This document shows, one piece after another, positions 1 to 11,900 of a stretch of DNA of 64,000 nucleotides. Position numbers and translations under genes: made by a program. The notes beneath the pieces were generated by a model. The model worked only from the letters and a program-made list of their open reading frames with translations, was not told where the DNA came from and ran no database searches. The DNA is from Balanoglossus misakiensis (lineage: Eukaryota > Hemichordata), in contig CM082590.2 in NCBI GenBank assembly GCA_040954595.2, forward strand, positions 10,726,001-10,790,000. Direction: 5' to 3'. Each line of letters begins with the position of its first letter. The stretch's first letter is position 1.

Positions 1-103
1 TAATCTATTCTATCAACATATTACTTAAGATTTGTACACCTAGGATCCAACTACAACCTACCCCTGGCAAAATGATAACAGTTTGTTTGAATTTTTTTTC
101 CAG

Positions 104-234
104 GCAAAGAGAACTGTGTGTACCTAAATCTAACAACACTGAAATGGTCAAGACGATCACAGGAATCTGCAACGGGCAAGAAGAAAATATACCTTCTCAC
201 AAATTGACTGCTTTGACCGAAGAATGCACAAAAC
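104..234 (+). CDS. possible internal exon of an unidentified gene
   Basis: A T-rich tract ending in CAG immediately precedes position 104 and a good donor (GTGAGT) follows position 234, so this 131-bp block looks like an internal exon. One frame is open across it (about 43 residues with two cysteines, polar composition); a second frame stops near the 3' end. I recognise no family. It lies beyond the 3' end of the CRHBP gene on the opposite strand, so it would belong to a different gene whose other exons lie outside the window. It could also be a chance pairing of splice-like sites. Confidence 0.28.
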
Positions 235-967
235 GTGAGTCTAATTTAAGTTAATTAAATTTATATAATGTAATTTCTATGCACATAAATAATGTTAGTG
301 AATATAGGAAAACACCCCTACAAAAAGGTTGCCAGAAATGTTAGGCCTATTCAATACGTTTATACCACCTGTTGCCATGTCGTGCTTCACGCAGTGTCTG
401 AGGGATACAGACATGTCTATCCCAGGTAAAAATGTAATGATACATCAAATGATGTTTGTCGAGGTGACAGTAAAGGTAGGTGTAATCTTGTGCGATTTAG
501 TGTAAATTGAATGTATGACGTCATATATTCGCTGTGGCCTGTAGTTACCGGTGTTTTCTGTGGGGAAATGTAAAAAAAATGGAAAAGTCAATAGATTATA
601 CTTTTATTAGCGAAAAATCATTCGAGCACGTATGCGCACGCATGGTTCTTTTAGTCGACTGAAGAAGAGTCCATTTCAGCCTTCGTGCTGCTAATAAAAA
701 AACTTCAAAAACCGCGATTTCTGACAGGAAACAATATGCTGCAAGGTTTGTTCGATACGCCGCCTGACAATATCAGTCTTCTAAGTGGTCATGTGACCTA
801 CTGAATTCTGGGAATCGTCAATAAATGCGCCGAACACTTCTGGAAATTGTCCCACCATCTAGTATCTCTCATTGTATTTTAAGCGTTTTTGTTAATTTCT
901 CCGGATGTATAGATAGCTATGGAATATAATAATCTCTATTTGAATCAAGTTGCTATGGCTACCAACC
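235..967. other. intergenic / CRHBP 3' flank
   Basis: I see no supported coding region. On the minus strand this follows the CRHBP stop codon and should hold its 3' UTR. An AATAAA on the minus strand at 603-608 is a candidate polyadenylation signal about 360 nt past the stop. A perfect TGACGTCA octamer lies at 516-523. Confidence 0.4.
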
Positions 968-1101
968 TCAAGGCATGCACTGTTCGTCCTCTCTTCCTTC
1001 GAATCGTGCGTATTCGAAAGTGACGTGGTTGTCATGGTTACCACTAGAGACCAATCGCACCACTGAATCGATGCAGTTCAGTGCCACACTGATAGTGGCA
1101 G
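968..1101 (-). CDS. CRHBP: CRHBP exon 7: C-terminus and stop
   Basis: Preceded by a T-rich tract and an AAAG acceptor. It enters in phase 1 (codon 274 Pro) and encodes 43 further residues then TGA. NCIDSVVRLVSSG and HVTFEY align with human GCDNTVVRMVSSG and RVTFEY; the tenth cysteine (Cys315) sits three residues from the end, close to the human CLSGL terminus. This exon is in a different frame from the read-through of exon 6, so it is easily missed. Confidence 0.9.
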
Positions 1102-4100
1102 CTTTGAATTAAAAAAAATAATAGAAAATGTGTTAACATTAACGTGACCAAAAGGGGTCTTCTAAATGTGAGAATAAAAACGACTGAATTTTCATATAGG
1201 TGACAGAATAGGGCAGGCAATATTAGCTACGTACTGTTTTTACACAGGGTTGGTGAGGTTTTGAGAAAGTCCCATGAAGACTTGCCGTCATTTGAAGCTT
1301 CCTCTGTGACGTCATGTCTGACGTCACGGTGAGAAGGTGGTGATGACGGTGAGGAGGAGTGTGAGGAGGAATACAAAGGTGGTGATTGGTTGATTGGGGT
1401 AATGACGTCACAGGACTCACGCCATGTCATTTCCACGTTGCCCTTGGCGTTGACCTTGATTCCTGATTGGCCACACATCTCAGTCACCTTTATTGAGTTG
1501 GTAGAGCCGATATCGTACGCCTTCAAGAACTGGACAACATCCTGTCCGTTGGTACACTGAAATCAATCAATTAATCAATTAGCAACCAAAAATGCAAATT
1601 AACAAGTAACTTTTTACCAAGCTGATTTAGCTTGTTGACGTGTACATTCGCTAATTTAAAATGGTTTATCTATATTTACCATGCCGTTATAGCTAAAATA
1701 AAAACAAGTTAATTGTACTTAATATCCAAATTCGCTAAAAAAGCACGCCGCTAAATGAATTGCAGTATGTCAATCAAATCAAATTTTGCTGGAGTTTTTA
1801 CCTGTTCATCATCGTCGTTGCCGCCCACCTTCGCATCGGTTAGAGAAATACGCGAAGAACTTAGGATTGTAAAGCTGCAGTTGCCTTGGTTACCAAAGTT
1901 TCGGATCGTGTGCGTCCCCTCGTTGAACATAGCGACAGCATTACATGCTGGAAGTGAAGGAAACAGTAAAAAGTTCTGTGTTGCCAAAAATATACCGTTT
2001 TTATCTTGTCTACATTCGTGTCCATCTTATTAAGGATGTACATATACGAATCAGTAAAATTGAAAATATGTTAAGGAAGTTTACTTAAAATAGAGCGCGA
2101 TGACCATACGATTTTATTTGACCGATGAATTTATTTTTATTTGACTGAGCAGAGCTATGTGTAAAATTTCTTGAAAATGACAACAGTAGAAGCTAGTTTT
2201 CTAGCTATTCTCAATGTAATCCTATGGATGGAGACAAATGCGCATACATTTGCGCAGTTTACAAGTTTCCGTTCTGTGCGTACATCCTTAAAGGAAACCT
2301 TTCAATATTGTATTTGTTACATTTGCGTGGTTACTGACATTAGGATCCATTACGGAAGAGTTACGCTGGAGGGTTTGACAGAGTTGTATGTTATTTGAAC
2401 ACTTACGATGTTTGATCTTTCTGGTTCTAAAGTTCACCCGAAACCCTGCTCCTGGTCGAGAAATATTGAAGTAAAGTTGCGCAACGTTTTGCGAAGCGAT
2501 GAACGTCTTTTTCTGTGCTACGCCGCAGAACTGAGTAATACGGTCGTTTAGTGGAGTGTGATGATCTTCCGCTGGAGGAAAAATAACTCCTTCTTTTGGA
2601 ACCCATCCATCTATGAACTGCAATAAGAAGTTGTGAGCTTAAGTGAATTGAGAGCCCTCGTCATAACAGGTGTACACTATCTTCGTGTTCTATGAAAACA
2701 ATGTATGTGTATATACATGTACATGTACATATACGCATTGTCACACAAGTAAAATGCATAGATTGACGAAAGTAAAACTTACAAAAATAGTATTGGTTTC
2801 ACAAGAAACATTGAAATCTTCAAATTCTAGCATCACCTCTTCGTCAGGAAGAGCCATGAAGTATACGCGACAAGCTCCATGCGTTGCACCATCTGACGTG
2901 TAGAAGAATTCGCCCTCCACAGCTAACATATCAATACAGTCTAATTGAAAACAAAGTTAACGTTAGATATCTGTGTTTCTGTTCGAACAATGTAATCCTT
3001 TGTTTTATCAGCTTTAATACATCATGCTAGCAAGCTTTAGTATTTTAATATTTATCAATTATTAACCCGAGCCCTTTTTACGGCAGCGTACATACTTTTA
3101 TGATTGCTACTATCTTTGCGATTTTGTTCTTAAGCTTTGAAGAGAGGGTTTACAATGGACATGCATATAGATTCAGTTTGATGTGAATCACTTTATTATT
3201 TGAGATAAGGTTGTGGCGTCGTTATGTATCAACGCTCAAGTAACTCTTAACTTTTGGCGGTTTTCTCGGCTGTTTGGTTTGGGTGTCAACTGTGGTTTCT
3301 TGATGTACTCTGTCATTTCTTGGAATTTCAACAGGTATCATTTGTCATGACAAGATCGGTTGAGACTCCGCGAAACTAAAGTGGAGCTGGCAATTTGTTA
3401 AATGAAGAATCGTGATTTCTTTTCTATCAAATGTCATTGCCATAAACTACTAAATGCCAAGGTCGTCGTAGAGTGGGGCTGGAAGTGATTGAAATTGACC
3501 TTGAAATAGAATAAACAGCTGCATGTCAACGGAACTATAAAAACTTATTTTTTAAAGTGATCTGATTTAATTACATTGTACAAGCAATATCAGTACGCCT
3601 CTGTGAAATGCATTGTAAACCATTGTACACCCTCTTCCATATTTAATGATCTAATTATTAGCATGTAGATAAGTTTAAAATTTACGCCAAAAGCCTTAAA
3701 TCTACGTTAAGATTAATTTCAGTGATGACTAGCTTACCACAAGCATATTATATGGCCTTTCACTATTCTACATTTTCGCCATCGTTGTCTTTACAATATT
3801 TCCACACATTTGAACCGTTTTGTGAGGTAGTAAGTACCCCGGGGACACAGTTCAAATACAAAGTTGACCAATCCTGCAGATTATCTATTGTGGATAGGAT
3901 CTTCCATTTATATATTCATGGGGTGTGAAGGTACAAAAATGAGAGAGAATAATCTAAAGTTGCCTTGAGCAAAATATGAGAAATGTTTAAGACTTTAATT
4001 TTCGAGGCACTTACTACTTTAACATTTAAACTTGTATATCAATGTTCTTAGCGGAGAAAGAATATAGACTTTGAAAGGATTCGTAATTGGCGATGGCGAG

Positions 4101-5907
4101 AATGATTTTGTGTAGTGAAAGGCACAAGCATCTTTACAAAGCAAACTCATTAACAGTGAACAGTTGCAATCGTTCTTGCATCTTACACAGTTTTAGAACC
4201 TTTAATAGCATAGGTGCGGCTGAAAAGCGAACAAATGTGTGGTTTCTTACACATCGGGTTCTTTGGTGGCGCGAACTGGCTTTGGATCTCAGAGAGTTGA
4301 TCAGTTTTCCCTGTACAATTAATATTACCAACCGATTAAAATATTGATTATAAAATGTTATTTAAATCCATTTTTGACAAACAGTAATTTTGTGCATGAA
4401 TTTCTTGAGGTCATAGCAATGTCTCATGCGTCTTAATCATATTGAATGACCCATTCCACGTAATTCCTTTCATGAATCGTCTGAAATGTCATTTAGAAAG
4501 AGATGTTAACAAAATGTCTTGGCTGTAAAAATCTTTCGAAATTTGTATACATAAAGACGTATTCGACAACTGCGTATGCATAGAGAAACGGAAAAAGTGA
4601 TAATATTCGACATAACTTCATCTAATTATCCATCCATCCATCCATCCATCCATCCATCCATTCAGATACATACTTGTCAATAAATGTTGTTAGCGGTTAT
4701 AATGCGACAAGTTAGGTTTGATATAAATGTTAGCGTTCATGTGATAATGTTTGTAACTTTAAACACGTTCGCTTAAACAGTTTGATCAGTTAGTTTGTAT
4801 AAATGTAACATTATTTTATAACGATCAAATTGTAAACGCCCAACAAAAATAACATTTGAAACTCAACAAAAATATCAAAAAAGAATCAAGTTTTATAGCT
4901 AACAGGGGTTTAATCACAAACTTACCTAGCTGTCGACTATAAACACCATTTTCATCGAACGACCTTCTCTCTCGTTGGAGAAGATCATCCCGAGGCGCAT
5001 TGATTTGTAAATTTCTCAGGTCCTGTGAAGATGTCAACATGTAATCCGTAACTCAGGCCGGTCACTCGACACCTCAAAACTCATGACGTCACGCAGCTCA
5101 AAACTCATGACGTCACGAATAGTGGTGGATGGTGCGTTGTGTACGTGCTTACGGAGACATATGCAGTGACTGTGGTCAGGTGGTACGGTTGCAGTTTTGT
5201 TAATTTGATCTTGCAAGTGCGTGTGACCTTTTTTGTGAAGATTAGAGTGCATGGTTATCTACGGTGATTCTATATGCACTTGTGCGCGTGTTCGGTCACG
5301 TGATTTTTTAGGTGCGCAGGTGATGATGACGTAACAGCAGTCCACAACATTCGTTTTTGGTTAGTTTTCTTAGTTCTCGATATCTCTTGTCTGTGCCGTT
5401 GGTGTGGCAGTAATCATTGTCCGCCCCCAACGCCCCACACTGCGTGCAATTCAGGACAAACACGTCTCCCAGGATCATCTTTTGCAGAGGCGTTCTATTT
5501 TGTCGGCAAATGACTGCCAAATATGCGCAACCCTCACGCGTTGTCATATGCGCTCTAAAAACAGATTCTATTGAGACGTTACTTTTGCCGGAATTCGAAA
5601 GCAATTTTCTCGGAAGGCGTTTAACTAAAATATCAGTTGGTATGGTTAAAAGGTACTGTGAATGCATACACCACAATCATCAGTATTACTACTGTAATTT
5701 AGTGACATCGTCAGTCGCAACAAACCTTCTTGAGTGGGGAGCTAGGAGGAAGAGGTATGGGAGAAAGAGTTTGAGAAAGGCAGAGATAGGGGGAGAGGAG
5801 AGAGAGCCGCCCTCTAGATAGATAGATAGAGAGAGAGGGGGGGAGAGAGAGAGAGAGGGGGGGAGAGAGAGAGAGAGAGGGAGGGAGAGAGAGAGAGGGA
5901 GGGAGAC

Positions 5908-5940
<33 letters not shown>

Positions 5941-8900
5941 AAGCTTAGAGAGATGAGACAGAGGGGGATAGTTCCCTAAATGCTCGCTGTTACGATATTT
6001 CCTGAGAGTCATTATTATCGACATCGCAGTAAAATTGAGAATTATTTGTATCGATCATCCGGTCAACTCACATCCTGCATTAAGTAGAAATCAAAGAACG
6101 CGAGAGCTGTCGGCGTCGATAATTTCTTTAATTTTGTCCTCTGTAGGGGGCGGTGGTTCCTTTCAAATGATTAGATGGAAGGTTACTGCAGGTTAATCGT
6201 AGGTAATCCAAAGTAATAGAATCGTGTGTTACATACAGAGACAGGAACTATGTACAATCAAAGCTAATTGTATCCTCTAAGGTACCTTCAGATATCCACA
6301 TATCAACTGTCACAGTTAGTCACTCCCAATATTCTGCCTGCATTTTCTGAAACATCGTCCTCAGATACACACGTTTACGTTTTGGAAGATTGTTTAATGG
6401 TAAAGAATAGTGTTATCGCTTATTTTTGTTCTCGTTGGTTTTTGAAAAAGATAGCGCTTGAATACCACATAATATGTGGAAAAGCTATATTCAATTTGAT
6501 GACAGGAAATTGCTATCTGAAACGTTTATTGAACTCTGCCAGATGTAGACGTTTCATGGTTAGAATTTTACGCGTGAATAGAGATTTTTTCTTTTCATTG
6601 TGTCAACAGTTTCATTTTTCATCGTATGAAACTATACTTCTGCAGTAGAAGTTGAAAATGTTGAAGGTTTGGATATAACTTTGGATTCGTTATGTTTTAT
6701 GTTACGTCATGTGATATTCGGTGACATTTAGTAGAAAGTCGTTATTGATTTCCAATGATGACACAAATACTGAATCGTTAAAGAGACTCATTTGGGAAAT
6801 AGAATTCCACAAATGTCAAGTGCTTTTAATATTGATGAAATCACGTGATTAAAAGGTTCCCGGATGTGGTATTTCCAGTCTCAGCTATAGTGGAGAAAAC
6901 GTGATTGCGAAACGGTGTCTGAACTTAAAGTAGAAATTATCCACGATAATTGAAGAAGGGTTGACTGACACAGCATTTCTTTGTACCAGTAACATTTATT
7001 AATCGACTTATCCACCAAAGTGTTGAGGCAATTTTCTTTGTATCAAACTGAGCATGCAATCTCCATTGTGGTGTGTCGTGACTAGGCCGAGGCAATTAAG
7101 AAAATGCATTTTGCCGAAAAGGTTATTTGAGTTCCAAAAGTTTTTTTGGGGAAAAGTTCGTTATTGCCTAAAACATGTAATGTAGAATAACACTGCCTAT
7201 GTTCACACGTGACAAGGCAGTCACGTTGTGGCGAATTACTTAGACCGCACATTGAGACACTTTGTGTAGGCGCATCCATGGTTCCATCTACCGGCAGAAA
7301 TCAGGGGTATATATTTGAATAGACTGTCATTGGCTCTCATTCTGAGATGCAGCCAGGCAAAACAGCAAGACTTAACGCCCACGGGTCCAACCCTCCCGGC
7401 ATACAATGCGGCATTTGAAGTAACAACATGTGTTCTTTTGTTAATTATTGTGTGGGTCGTTTGCACCGACTTTAAGCAACATAGGCTTCTGGAAAATGTT
7501 TTAAAATGACCCCGACTTTTTGCAGAGGGGACGTTCTATCTACGGTTTCACCATATATACAGACTGCGCATGCTCGGGAATGGGACACTTGTTCGTCAAA
7601 ACGCAGGGTCTATTGTTTAGTCAGGAAAACATTAAATTTCAAGCAGTATATAATCCTCCTTATCACGTAAGTAGAGATGAGGCCATTTTCTAACGAAGGG
7701 GAAAGTTTGAAGATTTTGACTGAGCAGGTTTATATCTTCACAGTAAATATAAAATGTCGACCGCTTTTGAGTACTTTCCACCGCTGTCTTTCTTTTAGTT
7801 TTGCACTTCGCCCAGTCGAATCTTGTCCAGATGGACGGGTTTGTTGGTTGTGTCCACTTTACTCCATCTACCACTTGTGAACACAGAGCCGCTGTTGCCT
7901 TTTGGCGATGGAAAACTAAGATATCATCTGATAAGTCAATGTGCCTCGGTGGAAGCCAAAGAAAGAGCAAAGCAAAAGTCAACAATTTCCGTTATACCTG
8001 GCGGATAAACACGTTTAGTAACCGTAACTACTCAATTGTTCACCTTAGTAAGACAATGACGTCATTATGAAAAATATTCGGGTGAGTGACGTGCATTTCC
8101 TCAAGAAATGTCTTAGATAAAGCCCTTCAGTGATAAAAGTGAAAATGAATTTTTATGGGAATAATACGTTGCCTAAACCCTAGTTCGGTGTAGTCAGGAT
8201 TCGAGCTTAACCTGTGTATGAATCGACAATAAGTTGTTAACAGTCATAAGTATTTTCTTATTAAATGGATGTACTTTTCACTTGCAATTAAACCTCACGG
8301 TATATTCAGCACGTATCTGGTTACTTGGGTATTTATTGGGTCTGTGTACAGCCACGTTTTGATAGTAGAAACAGATTCCTTGCATATAAATTTAAGTGAA
8401 ACGTTCATTTAAAAGTATCATAGTTCCTTTTCATTGAAGTGGTACTGTAGCCAGTCGTGCAAATGTAAAACAAATCTTCTCACAAGAAGTAGCGAAGCAG
8501 ATTCGTGCAATGAAGACGATTAGAAGCGAACACACGGAAATCAAATTGTGAGATTTCACCACGAGGTGTTTGTGTGAAGGATATCAAAATAATTGTCATG
8601 AATTTCATTCCCCTTTTCTTTATTGAACGTTGTTACATTTGGAAAGCTGTTGCACTGAATAATTGGTCACCTGTGATGTGCGTGTTTCCACAACAACTGT
8701 CCCTGCCAAACTTTTATCGACAAAACAACAAAACAATTATACTAAGTGTACTCCTAATCTCCCATGCAATAAAAATGTTTATCAAACGACGAATCCCCCC
8801 CCCCAAAAAAAGCACAGCAGTTGATCCTACTGTATATCAAACAATGTCATTGGAGAGTTTCAGCCTTGGAAATACTAAACTCTGGAGAAATGGCACTCAA

Positions 8901-11900
8901 ATTATCGACGCTGTTCTGTAAAACAGAGTTGAGTTTTTCCTTGTGCTCGGCGTGGTACAAACGCGATGAGTCAGGCATCAAGCTGGTTTTAGTATTGTAT
9001 ATCCGGTGGTAGTGTTTTGCGAAATCACGAGTCTGAATACTTTAATTCGCGTACGAATTGACACCCACTGTTTACCTGCCTGTATTTGATTATTGTCATG
9101 TTTTGATCAGCCTTGTTGGACCGTATGACGCTCTCAGGTCTGACTGGCTTTTCTGGGTGACAGCGGAAATGGAAACAAGATGATTCTGTCTTTGATAAGA
9201 GATGCGTCATGGCTGTCCTTGGAAAATTTTAAATTCGGGATTTCAATCCCTGGGCACTTAATGCGATAAATCGTTTTCTCTGGAGGATTACTGGTAGAAT
9301 GCATTGGGGATCGTTTGTACAACTGTTGTACTTCACTCTTGGCCCAACGGTAGAGAAATATGCTTGGAACACATTGTTCATTTTCTGAATAAGGACTAAT
9401 CAGTTTTTGCAAATCATGCATACATATTGAAGAGTTGTTTAGGGGGCATCTTCATTTCTCATGTTTCCATAGATAACATACACAGATAACTTGCAACTTT
9501 AACATTTCCTTTACAAATCCGCGTCGGAGTTAACAAAAAGTCCCAAGGACATAAATCTCTATGTTTTCATCTTATGGCTAATCATTATGCCCAATAATTT
9601 TGTTCTGTGTATAAAAAGACGTTTTGCACATAAGATGTACAATAAGTGGGATTATCAAAGTTTGTATTCTGATAGCTAAGCAAGAAAAATGATGACATCG
9701 TTGTTTGCGATAATTTGACATCCCTCCCTTAGTCATGCCGCGTAATTGCCGAAGGAAACTTCTGCGAATTTACAATACATTGGACCCCAAAACGGATTAG
9801 CCGTGTTTGCCTACCTAGAGAGGAATTCTGCTTTTAGCTGTAGCTTTGACTTGACATTTAGATGTCGTTAGACACGATGATTTGTAGATTAGCGGATTAA
9901 ATGACACTTAATCTCTACTTGAACTCCACCTGACATTTTTCTGACATTTGTCGTACGTGCAAATTCATTTTTTTTCTCTTCTACACAAAATCAAGGCCAA
10001 CACGTATCGCATGACACGCTTCAACAATACCAAAGCTTTTAAGGAGGTCTAAAATGTTTTCGCACTACATGTGTTAAGTTACAACCTTCTTCTTTCATTT
10101 TAATGAACAGGGAAGTGATTGGCAAAACAACCACCATTAAATTGTCAGGTGTGAGGACATTGAATTTATTTACCAACGGGAATCCGGGGGAGTGCCGAAG
10201 GATATGTCCCCCACCCCCTCCATGATCAGAATCCGAAAAATGCCCCTTTCCTGAAAGAAAAGCGACAGGAAATCCCTAACTACGTATTTTGAAAAGTCGT
10301 GCGTCGTTGAGGAAGTAAAAAGTACGCTGTAATGATTCCTCAAGAAGATTCTCTCGTCAAGTTGACCAAAAGTGTCATAAAACGTATATCTCCATCTTGT
10401 CCGGCTTTTACGGAAACCTCGCTCAATTTGCAGGTATCGATTGAATGAAGAAAACATCTCAAAAACACCTCTTTGCACGACGCATGCGTCAATGATTTAA
10501 TGACCCTTTCCTAAAATCAGATTTGTTTCATGGCTTATCCATATCCAATATAACAGTACGAGCATGATATTGTCATGGGAAATATACCTTTGATTTCAGC
10601 CCCGAATTGCCCAAGAGAACATTAAAACATTTTCTTTTCTCAAATCAATAACCTCTTATCGAATTATCAAGCAAATATTTGGTCAGACAACCGAATCTCA
10701 AATGAACGTGGTGATTATCATAAAAAAGCACAACGTCACTTTGACGTTGCTGAAAGATGATTCAATTAAAACTCGATGAACAAACTCATTATCTTTGATC
10801 TCTGGTTAACCAGAATGACATTTGAAGTGAATAAGTTTAGAAGTCATCAATATTGAGAGCTCATAAAATCTAATTCGATTAATGGATTCAAACGCCTACG
10901 TACTAATTGAAATCATCCCGTCCAAAAAGATTCGCTGAAAATCTTTACAGACTCTTGGTTTTATCTGATATCTGATGAACTCTTTTTAGTCAACACCGAA
11001 AGGAACTAATGTTGTCCTATGTCAGAAACAAAATGTTCGGTATATTCCATATCGATGTTCAAATTATTGTAATACTAACAAGAAACCACGGATAACGTAA
11101 CGCATCTTTGCTGTGTTAAGTTTTTGCACTTGCGCAAGAAATTTACAGTGGTATAGAAAAGTTTGGTGGGATTACTGAAAATAAAACTATCGAATTGTTG
11201 CCGTGACTTTAGCTTTGATAATCTAGGACCCTCACAAGTCTGATTGTAGAAAATAATAGAATCTTTCTTTAAAACTATCACTTTTCCGAAGATGCTGTCC
11301 CAGAATACATCATTTGCGCCTTTGAGTACTCGTCGTTAAATTATGCTAGAGGGTTTTCCAGTGAAATATCATTAGTAGCCAGGTTAGTAATGAGCGATTT
11401 AATGAGCGTGTTATTTTAGTGCAGTAATTACCATTGAAAGTCAATTAATTTATATCACGGCTATTTCATCTTTTACCTTTTACCACTCACAACCCCGCCT
11501 CCGCTCAACTTTCGAGCGAAATCCACCTACGTGCAACGACAATGCATGTTCTGTTGTCAAATATGTTCCTAAACAAATCGTAATTTGGCTAAGTATTTTG
11601 AATCGGTCGCAGTGGGTTTATCGGACACTGAGAACAAGGGTACATGGAAATTAAGGTACTGATCATTGCTTCCAAGATGGTTTTGGAGCGGACATCGAAA
11701 CTACATGTATGCCTATATTACTACACTGAAGAACATTTATGTTAATTTAACCGAAAAGTCAACTAGTATAGATTTACTCCCAGTGGACGCTCTTTTTTTA
11801 CGGTAAAACGGTGAAAGAATACGTTTAAAGCATTTTGGCTTGGGAGTTCTTTTTATCATTATCTCTCAGTGCGTTTGAAGTCGCTTTTCACTATTTTCGA

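Noticed and set aside
1227-1420. Continuation of CRHBP exon 6 as coding sequence
   Set aside because: The read-through is Ser/Pro/His-rich and lacks the conserved C-terminus, which is found in a proper exon at 968-1101 with matching phase.
5689-6024. Ser/Leu-repeat protein on the minus strand
   Set aside because: Entirely produced by the GA microsatellite.
6268-6648. 126-codon plus-strand ORF in CRHBP intron 1
   Set aside because: No recognisable family, no splice support and antisense to a known intron; length is within chance for A+T-rich DNA.
7632-8070. Overlapping ORFs on both strands near 7.6-8.1 kb
   Set aside because: Overlapping frames with unconserved composition inside an intron.
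10170-10478. 102-codon minus-strand ORF in CRHBP intron 1
   Set aside because: No family resemblance and no plausible splice sites.
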